Of a stretch of DNA of 64,000 nucleotides, positions 8,580-17,042 are shown in pieces; the first letter of the stretch is position 1, and every line of letters begins with the position of its first letter. Made by a program: the position numbers and the translations under genes. The stretch is from Kibdelosporangium sp. MJ126-NF4. Its GTDB lineage: Bacteria; Actinomycetota; Actinomycetes; Mycobacteriales; Pseudonocardiaceae. The notes beneath the pieces were generated by a model. That model was not told the origin of the DNA and searched no databases. It was given only the letters and a program-made list of their open reading frames with translations. The stretch spans positions 279,063-343,062 of the forward strand of contig NZ_CDME01000006.1 of assembly GCF_000826545.1 (NCBI RefSeq). The letters run 5' to 3'.

Positions 8580-9035
8580 ATGAAGCTGATTCTCACCACC
8601 GATGTGAGCGGTCTCGGCGGCCCCGGCGACATCGTCGAGGTCAAGGACGGCTACGGCCGCAACTACCTGCTCCCGCGTGGCCTGGCGATCCAGGCCACCA
8701 AGGGCGCGGAGAAGAACGTCCGCACCATCCGCCGGGCACAGGACAACCGCCGGGTGCGCGACCTCGACCACGCCAAGGAGATCAAGGCGACCCTCGAGGG
8801 CCTCGGCGCTGTCCCGCTCAAGGCGAAGGCGGCGGCCGGTTCCGGCAAGCTGTTCGGTTCGGTCACCACGACCGACATCGTCTCGGCGATCAAGGCGGCC
8901 GGTGGGCCGCAGCTGGACAAGCGGAGTGTCGAGCTCGCCGGTCACATCAAGAACGTCGGCAAGCACACCGCCAGCGTCCGGCTGCACCCGGATGTCAACG
9001 TCGCGGTGAAGCTGGAAGTCACCGCCGCGAGCTGA
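8580..9035 (+). CDS. rplI: 50S ribosomal protein L9
   Basis: A 151-aa two-domain protein of the large subunit. The N-terminal domain [28 protein letters not shown] (positions 8580-8663) is the diagnostic L9 signature. It is followed by a long connecting helix ([20 protein letters not shown]) and the C-terminal rRNA-binding domain ending [11 protein letters not shown]. Thirteen bases separate it from rpsR. It is the last gene of the operon, and a strong terminator hairpin begins 16 bases after its stop codon. Confidence 0.97.
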   Translation: MKLILTTDVSGLGGPGDIVEVKDGYGRNYLLPRGLAIQATKGAEKNVRTIRRAQDNRRVRDLDHAKEIKATLEGLGAVPLKAKAAAGSGKLFGSVTTTDIVSAIKAAGGPQLDKRSVELAGHIKNVGKHTASVRLHPDVNVAVKLEVTAAS

Positions 9036-9050
9036 CGCGCGTTTCGTCGA

Positions 9051-9083
9051 ACCACCCTCCCCAGGACACTGGCGGAGGGTGGT
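9051..9083 (+). terminator. Intrinsic terminator of the rpsF-rplI operon
   Basis: ACCACCCTCC (9051-9060) pairs perfectly with GGAGGGTGGT (9074-9083). Inside it CCAG pairs with CTGG across GACA. The hairpin is followed by TTCTTCTA. Confidence 0.85.
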
Positions 9084-9087
9084 TCTT

Positions 9088-9313
9088 CTATCCACAGGTT
9101 GAGTCCCACAATGGGGTGAACCCAGCCCGGCGACACGCCGAAGACCCTGTTTCGCAGCGACACGCCGTGGCAGTTTCGACGAGTTTTTCCACATCTCACA
9201 CACAGGCCCTGACCTGGGCTTTCGATTCTTATACCGGCAGTTGTCCCCAGCTTGCCCACAGGCCCATCCGTACCTGTGGTCAGCTGTGGTCATTCATCCA
9301 CAGGTTGTCCACA
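9088..9313 (+). promoter_or_regulatory. Cluster of DnaA-box-like 9-mers upstream of dnaB
   Basis: The 400-base spacer between rplI and dnaB has no convincing gene but is rich in sites close to the DnaA box. TTGTCCACA at 9305-9313 matches the actinobacterial consensus exactly. One-mismatch sites are CTATCCACA (9088-9096), TTTTCCACA (9185-9193), TTGTCCCCA (9241-9249), TTGCCCACA (9252-9260) and TCATCCACA (9294-9302). Weaker inverse copies starting TGTGG lie at 9275 and 9285. Such a cluster could let DnaA control dnaB transcription or titrate DnaA. It lacks a neighbouring dnaA or dnaN, so it is not called oriC. Confidence 0.6.
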
Positions 9314-9436
9314 ACCGTGGTTTGGCGACCGTCGGGTGGGACCTCTAGCGTGCATCGGGACACCCCTGACGAAGCCGCCTCCAGTACGGCTGCCAGGGGT
9401 ATGATTTCGAACATATGAGCGAGGAGGGGCTTCGCG

Positions 9437-12025
9437 GTGGCGCTCACGGATGACCGGGGAACGGCACCGGCGGACAACGGTGGGTCGGGCAGCCCGGCGT
9501 TCGACAGGCAGCCGCCCCAGGACCAGGCAGCCGAGCAGTCGGTGCTCGGCGGGATGATGCTGTCCAAGGACGCGATCGCCGACGTGGTCGAAGTCCTGCG
9601 GCCGGGAGACTTCTACAAACCGGCGCACCAGAGCGTCTACGACTGCGTCCTCGACCTCTACAGCCGGGGGGAGCCCGCCGACCCGATCACGGTCGCGGCG
9701 GAGATGGAACGCCGGGGAGAACTGCGCCGAATCGGCGGCGCCCCCTACCTGCACACGCTCATCGCCACCGTCCCCACCGCGGCGAACGCGGGCTACTACG
9801 CGGAGATCGTCGCGGAGAAAGCGGTACTGCGGCGCCTGGTCGAAGCGGGAACGAAGATCGTCCAACTCGGCTACGCGGGCCAGGACGGCAGCGACGTCAA
9901 CGAAATCGTCGACCGGGCCCAGTCGGCGATCTACGAGGTCACCGAACGCCGGACGACCGAGGACTACGTGGCGCTGGAAGAACTGCTGCAGCCCACAATG
10001 GACGAGCTCGACGCCATCTCCTCCCGCGGCGGGTCCTCGCTCGGCGTCCCCACCGGCTTCGCGGACTTCGACGACCTCACCAACGGCCTGCACCCCGGCC
10101 AGATGATCATCGTCGCCGCCCGCCCCGGCGTCGGCAAGGCACTCGCACTGGACACGCCGTTGCCCACCCCGGCCGGTTGGACGACCATGGGCGAGGTCAA
10201 GGTCGGTGACCAGCTACTCGACGCGTCCGGCAAGCCGACCACAGTGGTCGCCGCGACCGACGTGATGCACAGCCGCCCGTGCTACGAAGTCGAGTTCTCC
10301 GACGGCACAGTGATCACTGCCGACGCCGAACACCAATGGCTGACTGACACCCGGGCATCCCGCCGGGACCGCCGGATCGCAGCTGAGATCCGGACAACCC
10401 GTGAGTTGGCCTCGACGGTCCGCTGTGCCACAGCCGATGGCCGTGCCAACCACTCGGTGACGAACACCAAGCCGCTGGAACTGCCAGAACGTGAGCTGCT
10501 ACTGCCCCCGTACGTTCTGGGTGCATGGCTCGGTGACGGCCACTCCGCGTCCGCTCGGTTCGCCACTGCCGACCCGGAGATCATCTGGTACATCGAGAGC
10601 GAGGGAATCGACGCGTTCCCGCGCGGCAACATGCTGTACCAACTCCGCGTGCCGGACACCCATGAGATCGTTGAACGTGAATGCGTTGTGTGCGGCAAGC
10701 CGTTCTATCCGCAGACAAGCCAGGTCCGCAGCTGTGGCAGGTCGTGTGGCGCGAAGGCACAGCACGTTTCCGCACCAGTGCCGCCGCCGACGTGCCCGGA
10801 CTGCGGCAAGCCGTCAAGCGGCCTTCGGCAGTGCCAGGGCTGCCGAGATCACCATGGCACGGTCAACGCAATGTTGCGGTCTGTTGGTGTGCTCAACGAC
10901 AAGCACATCCCGGCCGACTACCTGCGAGCGTCGGTATCCCAGCGACGCGCGCTGCTGGCGGGACTGCTCGACACCGACGGAACGGTGACAGCGAGCGGTT
11001 CGGCGCAGTTCACTTCCACCAACCGTCGGCTGGCTCAGGACACACACGAGCTGATCATCAGCCTCGGCTACCGGTGCGGGATAACGACCAAGCGGGTCAA
11101 GGGCCGGTCCGCGGAAACGTCGACCTGCTTCACACTGACCTTCACCACGCAGGACCGAGTGTTCTGGTTGGAGCGCAAGCACCTGCTGCACAAGGAGCTG
11201 CTGACAGGTCGGCCGCAGCGGCCACGTGCCCGGTACGTCGTGGATGTGCGTCCGGTTGCGAGCGTGCCAGTGCGGTGTGTCGAGGTGGACAACACCGACC
11301 ATCTGTATCTCGCCAGCCGGTCGATGATCCCGACGCACAACTCGACACTGGGACTGGACTGGGCCAGGTCGTGCTCGATCAAGCACGGGATGTCGAGTGT
11401 CATCTTCTCGCTGGAAATGAGCAAGACCGAGATCGTCATGCGCATGTTGTCGGCCGAAGCGAAGATCCGGCTGGCGGACATGCGTGGTGGGCGGATGACC
11501 GACGACGACTGGACGCGGTTGGCGCGACGGATGAGTGAGATCTCCGAGGCGCCACTGTTCGTCGACGACTCGCCGAACATGACGATGATGGAGATCCGGG
11601 CGAAGGCCCGGCGGCTCAAGCAGCGCAACGACCTGAAGCTGATCGTGCTCGACTACATGCAGCTGATGACGTCGGGCAAGCGGGTGGAGAGCCGCCAGCA
11701 GGAAGTCTCGGAGTTCTCCCGGTCGCTCAAGCTCCTGGCCAAGGAGCTCGAGGTTCCCGTTGTCGCGATGAGTCAGCTCAACCGTGGTCCCGAGCAACGA
11801 ACCGACAAGCGCCCGATGCTCGCCGACCTGCGTGAATCCGGCTCGCTGGAACAAGATGCCGACATGGTCGTGCTGATCCACCGCCCGGACGCGTGGGAAC
11901 GGGACGACCCGCGTGCCGGTGAGGCCGACCTGATCATCGCCAAGCACCGTGCCGGTCCGACCGCGACCATCACCGTGGCCCACCAGCTGCACTACTCGAA
12001 GTTCGCCGACCTCGCCCAGGCTTAG
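9437..12025 (+). CDS. dnaB: Replicative DNA helicase DnaB, with in-frame intein
   Basis: An 862-codon gene coding for a 461-aa hexameric replicative helicase plus a 401-aa intein. The extein has the N-terminal domain (residues 25-175, QPPQDQAAEQSVLGGMML) and the RecA-like C-terminal domain. The Walker A motif ARPGVGK is cut after Lys234 and resumes as STLGLD at Ser636. The B motif LIVLDYMQLM lies near residues 735-743, followed by the RQQEVSEFSRSLKLLAKEL and Q-LNRGPEQR segments typical of DnaB. The GTG start at 9437 sits 9 nt after GAGGAGG. Helicase activity should depend on splicing because the P-loop is split. Located downstream of the rpsF operon behind a spacer rich in DnaA boxes. Confidence 0.96.
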   Translation: MALTDDRGTAPADNGGSGSPAFDRQPPQDQAAEQSVLGGMMLSKDAIADVVEVLRPGDFYKPAHQSVYDCVLDLYSRGEPADPITVAAEMERRGELRRIGGAPYLHTLIATVPTAANAGYYAEIVAEKAVLRRLVEAGTKIVQLGYAGQDGSDVNEIVDRAQSAIYEVTERRTTEDYVALEELLQPTMDELDAISSRGGSSLGVPTGFADFDDLTNGLHPGQMIIVAARPGVGKALALDTPLPTPAGWTTMGEVKVGDQLLDASGKPTTVVAATDVMHSRPCYEVEFSDGTVITADAEHQWLTDTRASRRDRRIAAEIRTTRELASTVRCATADGRANHSVTNTKPLELPERELLLPPYVLGAWLGDGHSASARFATADPEIIWYIESEGIDAFPRGNMLYQLRVPDTHEIVERECVVCGKPFYPQTSQVRSCGRSCGAKAQHVSAPVPPPTCPDCGKPSSGLRQCQGCRDHHGTVNAMLRSVGVLNDKHIPADYLRASVSQRRALLAGLLDTDGTVTASGSAQFTSTNRRLAQDTHELIISLGYRCGITTKRVKGRSAETSTCFTLTFTTQDRVFWLERKHLLHKELLTGRPQRPRARYVVDVRPVASVPVRCVEVDNTDHLYLASRSMIPTHNSTLGLDWARSCSIKHGMSSVIFSLEMSKTEIVMRMLSAEAKIRLADMRGGRMTDDDWTRLARRMSEISEAPLFVDDSPNMTMMEIRAKARRLKQRNDLKLIVLDYMQLMTSGKRVESRQQEVSEFSRSLKLLAKELEVPVVAMSQLNRGPEQRTDKRPMLADLRESGSLEQDADMVVLIHRPDAWERDDPRAGEADLIIAKHRAGPTATITVAHQLHYSKFADLAQA
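10139..11341 (+). other. Class 3 intein with LAGLIDADG homing endonuclease, inserted in the DnaB P-loop
   Basis: Residues 235-635 of the dnaB product. The intein starts with Ala (ALALDTPLPTPAGW), so the class 1 nucleophile is missing. The class 3 set is complete: Trp301 in block B (AEHQW), Cys614 in block F (VRCVEV), Thr633 in block G, then His634-Asn635, with Ser as the +1 extein residue. In class 3 inteins the block F cysteine starts splicing. Two LAGLIDADG-type motifs are visible, VLGAWLGDGH (360-369) and LLAGLLDTDG (506-515). Between them are two four-cysteine clusters (Cys416/419/433/437 and Cys453/456/466/469) that look like zinc knuckles. The site between Lys and Ser of the P-loop is a known DnaB intein position. 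Confidence 0.9.
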
Positions 12026-12078
12026 GCGTCAGCTTGTAGGTTCTCAGTTTCCGTGGCCAATTCTCAGTTCTGACGACC

Positions 12079-12104
12079 ACCGGATGACCAATTGGCCATC
12101 CGGT
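12079..12104. terminator. Palindromic bidirectional terminator after dnaB
   Basis: ACCGGATG (12079-12086) and CATCCGGT (12097-12104) are perfect inverted arms around a CCAATTGG centre, so 26 bases form one hairpin with a single mismatched pair. It lies between convergent dnaB and the SnoaL-like pseudogene. Confidence 0.6.
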
Positions 12105-12142
12105 TGAGACGAGCACGCGACGTGAGCGGACAGTGCCCTCAA

Positions 12143-12602
12143 TCAACGCGCCACTCGGTGCCGTGCGACGTTCTCGAGGTCGTGGTTGCCCTCCTCGTAG
12201 AGCATGTGAACTCGGGAAGAGGACACGCTCCACGCGTCGTCATGGCGGCGCAGACTGATGGTGTACAGGCAGCCGATCACCCAGATCGGGTCGGTGGCCT
12301 CGGAGATCAGGTGGGTTACCCGGGCGTGGAATCGAGCTGTCGCCCCGCCCGGTGGGTCGAGATCGACGACAACCGGCCCCAGTTAGGTGCTGGGTGGCGT
12401 CGAACCCGGGGAGGAACGCCCGCAGACCGGTCACCAGGTCCCTCGTGGAGATCTGTTCCGGGCCGCCTTGCTTGGACGGGTAGTCGACGTCGACCGGGTC
12501 CGCCGTCACTGCGATGATCGTGTCCCAGTCGCGCTCGTCCAGCGCGTGGAAGAGCCGTGTCACGGTTTCGGCGATCATGGTCTTCTCGTTCTCCTCGGCC
12601 AT
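12143..12602 (-). pseudogene. SnoaL-like (NTF2-fold) protein gene with a frameshift
   Basis: The N-terminal half reads MAEENEKTMIAETVTRLFHA and continues to FDATQHLTG. The same protein resumes in another frame with PVVVDLDPPGGATARFHA and runs to a stop at 12143-12145. The second part contains the family-like core THLISEATDPIWVIGCLY. One extra base in the C run at 12377-12380 (G4 instead of G3 on the coding strand) accounts for the shift; removing it would restore about 152 codons. An internal ATG at 12578 with GAGAAG upstream is another possible start. SnoaL-like proteins are small cone-shaped folds used as cyclases, hydrolases or unknown-role binding proteins. The divergent HxlR regulator next to it probably controlled it. 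A sequencing error in the homopolymer cannot be excluded. Confidence 0.75.
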
Positions 12603-12626
12603 GCACGGACACTAAGGAGGCCCTCC

Positions 12627-13022
12627 GTGGCTAACCAAACAGTCAGCGACGCGGCAGACGCGCTCAGGCGAAGCTGCCCGGGCCCGGCAGCCGACTTCGA
12701 TCAGTCGTGCCCGGTGGAGATCACTCTTGCGATCCTCCGCAGGCGATGGACCGCCTTGGTGATTCTCGAACTCCTGCACGGCCGTCGTAGCTTCAGCGAG
12801 CTCGCCCGGACCCTGCCTCGCTTGTCGGACAAGGTCCTTGCCGAGCGACTCGCCCAGCTGACCGAGGCCGACGTCCTCGACCGGCACCGCGTGCCGGGCT
12901 GGCCGGCGCAGGTCGCGTACACACTCACCGAACGCGGGCGCGGCCTGGCCATCGTGCTGCACGCCATGCTCGAGTGGGGCTCAAGCACTCCGACCGGCCC
13001 GAGTACTCGTATCGCGGGGTGA
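12627..13022 (+). CDS. HxlR-family winged-helix transcriptional regulator
   Basis: A 131-aa DNA-binding regulator. The HxlR core is clear: CPVEITLAILRRRWTALVILELLHGRRSFSEL, then LSDKVLAERLAQL and YTLTERGRGL. The first cysteine of that stretch is at the position of the redox/electrophile-sensing cysteine seen in many HxlR proteins. GTG start 6 bases after AAGGAGG (12614-12620); the frame is open upstream but lacks a better start. It is divergent from the SnoaL-like pseudogene with only 24 bases between. CACGGA (12604-12609) and TCCGTG (12624-12629) form an inverted repeat spanning that gap, a candidate operator. The partner's frameshift suggests the pair is decaying. Confidence 0.88.
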   Translation: MANQTVSDAADALRRSCPGPAADFDQSCPVEITLAILRRRWTALVILELLHGRRSFSELARTLPRLSDKVLAERLAQLTEADVLDRHRVPGWPAQVAYTLTERGRGLAIVLHAMLEWGSSTPTGPSTRIAG

Positions 13023-13352
13023 GGTTCGCCGCCGCAGTCGAACAACGCGCCATCGGCACTGAAGAAATGCCACGGAACTGAGACGGTCCAGGTCTCACGG
13101 CTGATGTCGTGATTCTCACGAGCGTTGTCGTACGGATGTCGGATATGACAACGCGGTGCGCGTGGAGGTGGTGTTCCCGTGGGCACGACCGACCAGGAAC
13201 ATGGGGAGATAAGACAGCTTCGCCGCTGGCTGCGGCGTGACCGGCGCCTGCCCGGTCTTCTCGATGAAGCATTTCGGGTTTCGGGAGTGTTCGGTCGCGG
13301 ATGCGGAGGCTGACCGAGTGGCTGGCAATAGGCTCAGCAGACCCGACATCGG
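13023..13352. other. 330-base spacer with no recognisable gene
   Basis: Between the HxlR and MerR genes. Short open frames exist on both strands but none has a plausible start with ribosome-binding site or a recognisable motif. It may be the remains of a lost gene; no clear repeat or hairpin was seen. Confidence 0.5.
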
Positions 13353-13724
13353 TCAGGAGGCTCGGATATCGCGGCGTGCGGCGTCGAGGTAGTCGGTGAT
13401 GGCTTGGTGGTTCTTGGTGAGGCATTCGATTTTTTCGGCCATGCGATCGCGTTCGCGTTCGAGCGTTTCGACCATGTCTGGCGTGACGTAGGGCATGTGG
13501 ATCGTGCGGGGGGTGTTCAGGCAGGGCAGGATCTGCTTGATGATCCGTGTGGGCAGCCCTACATCGAGCAGGCCTCGTATCTGGAGAACCCGGTCAACGA
13601 CGTACTCCTCATAGTCCCGGTATCCGTTGGGCAGTCGATTTGACTCGATCAGTTCCTGCTCCTCGTAGTAGCGCAGCAACCTCATCGGAGTCCGCGTGCG
13701 CGTCGACAGCTCACCGATCCGCAA
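13353..13724 (-). CDS. MerR-family transcriptional regulator
   Basis: A 123-aa regulator with the MerR N-terminal helix-turn-helix and wing (MRIGELSTRTRTPMRLLRYYEEQELIESN, then GYRDYEEYVVDRVLQIRGLLDVGL) and a coiled-coil dimerisation helix (TLERERDRMAEKIECLTKNH). The effector-binding part is very short, so it resembles the small MerR proteins that respond to simple ligands or stress. Two cysteines occur (LPCLN and IECLT). It is divergent from an MFS exporter gene whose start is about 70-90 bases away, so it probably controls that pump and itself from the shared spacer. Confidence 0.88.
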   Translation of the reverse strand: MRIGELSTRTRTPMRLLRYYEEQELIESNRLPNGYRDYEEYVVDRVLQIRGLLDVGLPTRIIKQILPCLNTPRTIHMPYVTPDMVETLERERDRMAEKIECLTKNHQAITDYLDAARRDIRAS

Positions 13725-13777
13725 ATCCCTCTCCTCGCCCTCTGTGGCTGGCGTTCTGTGACTCGGCGGACACCGAA

Positions 13778-13796
13778 TTGACCTTCACACTAATGT
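13778..13796 (+). promoter_or_regulatory. Candidate MerR-controlled promoter/operator
   Basis: TTGACC (13778-13783) could be a -35 box. It is followed by the imperfect dyad ACACTAATGT (13787-13796) in the spacer between divergent merR and the MFS gene, the position expected for a MerR operator. If transcription starts downstream of here, translation more likely begins at 13817 than at 13793. Confidence 0.3.
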
Positions 13797-13816
13797 CACC
13801 CATCGATGATAAGGCT

Positions 13817-15022
13817 ATGACGCGACCGGATACTCTGCCACCTCGCTCGACAACGAACGCCCGGCTCCCGCTGGCGGGTCTTCTGGCCTTGGCCACCACC
13901 GGGTTCATTACGCTCCTGACCGAGACGATGCCCGCCGGGGTGCTTCCCGAGATGAGCCGAGACCTGGGTGTGAGCGAGACTGCTGCCGGGCAGAGCGTCA
14001 CCGTCTTCGCGATCGGGGCGATCCTCGCCGCGATCCCGCTCACCAAGGCGACGATCGGCTGGCCGCGCCGACACCTGCTGCTGGTGGCGATCGCAGGATT
14101 CGCGATCGCCAACACCGTCACCGCGCTCTCCGAGAGCTTCACATTTACGCTAGCCGCCCGGTTCCTCGGCGGCATCGTCGGCGGGTTGCTCTGGGCGCTG
14201 TTGGCCGGGTACGCGGTACGGATGGTTCCCTCACATCAGCGCGGCAAGGCAATGGCGATCGCGATGGCGGGCGCGATCGTTGCCCTGTCCGTCGGAGTTC
14301 CTGCTGCGGCGCTTCTGGCCAAGCTCGTCGAGTGGCGATACGCGTTCGGGATCCTGACCGTTTTCACGCTCGCGTTGATCGTGTGGATCATCGCGGCGGT
14401 GCCGAACTTCCCCGGACAGCCAAAGGGCTCACGGCTCCCGCTCGCCCGTACCTTCCGCATTCCCGGCGTAGCGCCCGTGCTCCTCGTGACCCTCACGTTC
14501 GTGCTCGCCCACAGCATCCTCTACACCTACATCGCCCCGTTCCTCACGCCGCTCGGCATGGCAGGTCAAGTCGACGCCGTGCTGCTCACCTTCGGCCTGG
14601 TGTCGCTGGTGAGCATCTGGATCGCCGGAGCGCTCGTCCACCGGCACCTGCGCCTCCTCATGATCCTCGCGGGTGTGCTCTTCGCGACATGCACGCTGCT
14701 GCTCGGCATCTTCTCCGGCGTGCCTACGCTCGTCTACGCCAGCGCAGCGCTCTGGGGGCTCGCGTTCGGCGGCACCTCCACCCTGCTGCAGACCGCAGTC
14801 GCCGAAGCAGCAGGCGACGCCGGCGATGTCGCCCAAGCACTCCTCACCACCGGATGGAACGTCGGAATCGCCGGTGGTGGCATTATCGGAGGCCTCGTCC
14901 TCAGCGGATTGGATGCATCCTGGCTGAGTTGGGTCGCGCTCGCACTGCTCGTCCCTGCACTCGCCACTGTGCTCACGGCACGCAAACACGGGTTCACCAA
15001 GGGAGAACTCGGCAGCCGCTGA
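13817..15022 (+). CDS. MFS drug/sugar exporter (DHA1 type, 12 TM)
   Basis: A 401-aa major facilitator with about 12 hydrophobic helices. The N-terminal helix carries TTGFITLLTETMPAGVLPEM, very like AraJ/CmlA/NepI-type DHA1 exporters. The fourth helix region has FLGGIVGGLLWALLAGYAVRMVPSHQRGKAMAI, the conserved loop after helix 4. The start is the ATG at 13817; an ATG eight codons upstream (13793) is an alternative, and the frame is open further back without support. It is divergent from a small MerR regulator, the usual layout of an inducible efflux pump. The substrate is unknown. A double hairpin follows its stop. Confidence 0.87.
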   Translation: MTRPDTLPPRSTTNARLPLAGLLALATTGFITLLTETMPAGVLPEMSRDLGVSETAAGQSVTVFAIGAILAAIPLTKATIGWPRRHLLLVAIAGFAIANTVTALSESFTFTLAARFLGGIVGGLLWALLAGYAVRMVPSHQRGKAMAIAMAGAIVALSVGVPAAALLAKLVEWRYAFGILTVFTLALIVWIIAAVPNFPGQPKGSRLPLARTFRIPGVAPVLLVTLTFVLAHSILYTYIAPFLTPLGMAGQVDAVLLTFGLVSLVSIWIAGALVHRHLRLLMILAGVLFATCTLLLGIFSGVPTLVYASAALWGLAFGGTSTLLQTAVAEAAGDAGDVAQALLTTGWNVGIAGGGIIGGLVLSGLDASWLSWVALALLVPALATVLTARKHGFTKGELGSR

Positions 15023-15077
15023 ACCACCGCTGCCCGCGACCCAAGAAATCACTAAAGATCAACATGTCATCGAAACC

Positions 15078-15115
15078 GAGACCCTGCAAGCTGTAGGGTC
15101 TCACCGCTTCGGTGA
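15078..15115. terminator. Tandem hairpins between convergent transporter genes
   Basis: GAGACCCT (15078-15085) pairs with AGGGTCTC (15095-15102). Immediately after, TCACC (15101-15105) pairs with GGTGA (15111-15115). They lie between convergent MFS genes and could stop transcription from both sides. Confidence 0.6.
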
Positions 15116-15120
15116 CTGAC

Positions 15121-16527
15121 TCACGGTTGATTGCGCGTTGGTGGGTGCATGAGGACGACTGCCATGATCGCGGTGACAGCGGCGAGGATCGCGTCGATCA
15201 GGTATCCCGCGGAGTATCCGGCGATGAGTCGTTCGCCCGGGCCGCCGTGGGCCGAGTCGGCGTAGCTCGCCGCCGCGGCCGCCACCACCGCGATGCCGAC
15301 GCCGAAGCCGATCTGCTGTGCCGTGTTGAGCAATCCGGACGCCAGTCCCTGGTCGCGGCCGTCGATCCCACGCGTGGCGGCAATCGTGATGGCGACGAAC
15401 GCCAGGCCGAGACCGAAGCCGGTGAGTGCGAAACCGGGAAGGACGTCGCGGACGTAGTGTCCCGCTTCGGAGATGCCGGTAAGCAGCAACGACCCGATTG
15501 TCAGGACCGCGAATCCCCCGGCGATGACGGTGCCCGGTCCGGTCCGGCCGACGAGTCTCGACCCCCATGCCGAGCCGACGATGACCAGCACACTGTTGGG
15601 TAGGAACGCCAGACCGGTCTCGAGAGGGGAGAACCGGAGGATCTGCTGGACGGAGAGCGTGGTGAAGAACAGGTTCGACGCGACGATCGTGGTGAGCAGT
15701 ACGGCGACCGTGTTGGCCGCCACGATTCCCGGCACCCGGAAAATCCGGAAGTCCACGAGCGGTGCGCGCCTGTGCCGTTCGATCACGATGAACGCGACCA
15801 GCAGTGCGATCGCGGCGGCGAGCATGCTCAGCACAGGTGGGGTGAGGAATCCTTCTTGCTCGCCACGGGTCAGTCCGAAGATCAGCAAGGCCAGTCCGGC
15901 GGTCACGGTCACGGCACCGGGAAGGTCGAGTCCACCGGTCGTCGCGCCGCGTCGGTCCGCTGGCAGCAGCCTGGGTGCGGCCACGGCAACCATCACCCCG
16001 ACCGGCAGGTTGATGAAGAAGACCCATGGCCATCCGAGCGCATGCGTCAGCACGCCGCCCAGCAACAGCCCGCACGCGCCAGCCGCTCCACCAACGGCGC
16101 CCCATACACCGAGTGCCCGGTTGCGAGCGGAGCCTTCGGTGAACAACGTGGTGAGCAGTGCCAACGCGGCGGCGGACACCATCGCGCTTGCCACGCCCTG
16201 CGCCGCACGCGCGGCGAGCAATACCGCAGGGTTGCTGGCGAGCCCGCACGCCAGCGACGCGGCGGCGAACATCAGCATGCCAGCGGCGAACACGCGCCGC
16301 CGCCCGACCAGATCGGCAACCCGCCCGGCGAGAATCAGCACGCCACCGAAGGTCAAGGCGTACAGGGAGATCACGTACTGCAGGTCCGCGTCGGATCCGA
16401 ACCCGAGATCAGCGGAGATCGACGGCAGGGCGACGTTCACGATCGTCGTATCCAGGATGACCATGAACTGCGCGAGGCACAGCAGCACGAGCACCAGATC
16501 GGCGCGGCGCTTGAAAAGCTTGGTCAT
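15121..16527 (-). CDS. MFS transporter, DHA2 (EmrB/QacA) type, 14 TM
   Basis: A 468-aa proton-driven multidrug exporter. The DHA2 signature is at the N-terminus: VLLCLAQFMVILDTTIVNVALPSISADL, followed by YALTFGGVLILAGRVADLVGRRR. Motif C-like RAAQGVASAM and a total of about 14 helices follow. The ATG at 16527 overlaps the stop of the upstream DoxX gene (ATGA), so start choice and translational coupling agree; the open frame continues upstream only as a shadow. It is the second gene of a doxX-MFS unit controlled by the divergent TetR protein at 17127. Confidence 0.9.
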   Translation of the reverse strand: MTKLFKRRADLVLVLLCLAQFMVILDTTIVNVALPSISADLGFGSDADLQYVISLYALTFGGVLILAGRVADLVGRRRVFAAGMLMFAAASLACGLASNPAVLLAARAAQGVASAMVSAAALALLTTLFTEGSARNRALGVWGAVGGAAGACGLLLGGVLTHALGWPWVFFINLPVGVMVAVAAPRLLPADRRGATTGGLDLPGAVTVTAGLALLIFGLTRGEQEGFLTPPVLSMLAAAIALLVAFIVIERHRRAPLVDFRIFRVPGIVAANTVAVLLTTIVASNLFFTTLSVQQILRFSPLETGLAFLPNSVLVIVGSAWGSRLVGRTGPGTVIAGGFAVLTIGSLLLTGISEAGHYVRDVLPGFALTGFGLGLAFVAITIAATRGIDGRDQGLASGLLNTAQQIGFGVGIAVVAAAAASYADSAHGGPGERLIAGYSAGYLIDAILAAVTAIMAVVLMHPPTRNQP

Positions 16528-17024
16528 GTGCGCGGCTTTCGTTGGCGTGCCGCGCCGAGTGTGACTGCGGCGACCACGACTCCGAGTCCGACCGCAGCGC
16601 CCGCCCACACTGTGTCGGGCTGCTCGAGTCCCAGCACAGCGTCGACCGACAACGTGCCCGCCCCGTGCAGTGCGACCCCGGCCGCCAGCGCGGCCACCAC
16701 CAGTGGGTATTCGTAGCCGCCGTTCTGCGCCCACAACCCGTTTGCGCGGTGCGCCGTCGCCGCAGCGTTGATCATCACGCCGATGACAGCCGCAGCGGCC
16801 AGCGGCGTCAGCAGTCCCACGGCGAGGCCGAGACCGGCGGCGACCTCGGTCAACCCCGCGACAGCCGCCATCACCCGGCCGCGTCGGTAGCCGAGGTTCT
16901 CAAACGCCTCGCCGGTGGCGGCCAGCCCATCGCCGCCGAACCACCCGAACAACTTCTGCGTGCCGTGACCAGCAAGCAGAAGCCCCGCGGGCACGCGGAT
17001 CACCAGCAGCCCTATGTCGAGCAT
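16524..17024 (-). CDS. DoxX-family membrane protein
   Basis: A 166-aa four-helix membrane protein: LLVIRVPAGLLLAGHGTQKLFGWFGG, then VMAAVAGLTEVAAGLGLAVGLLTPLAAAAVIG and two more hydrophobic stretches. The GHGxQKLFG and TE motifs are family hallmarks. DoxX proteins are linked to redox and membrane stress; in mycobacteria one partners with superoxide dismutase and a SseA sulfurtransferase, which are not found here. Two adjacent ATG codons exist; the second (17024) is better spaced from GGAGG. First gene of the unit with the DHA2 transporter (4-bp overlap) and directly behind two operator palindromes. Confidence 0.87.
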   Translation of the reverse strand: MLDIGLLVIRVPAGLLLAGHGTQKLFGWFGGDGLAATGEAFENLGYRRGRVMAAVAGLTEVAAGLGLAVGLLTPLAAAAVIGVMINAAATAHRANGLWAQNGGYEYPLVVAALAAGVALHGAGTLSVDAVLGLEQPDTVWAGAAVGLGVVVAAVTLGAARQRKPRT

Positions 17025-17042
17025 CATGCCCTCCCAGATATC

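Noticed and set aside
9036..9436. Replication origin oriC
   Set aside because: DnaA boxes are present, but dnaA and dnaN are not adjacent and no AT-rich unwinding region is seen. A regulatory role is more likely.
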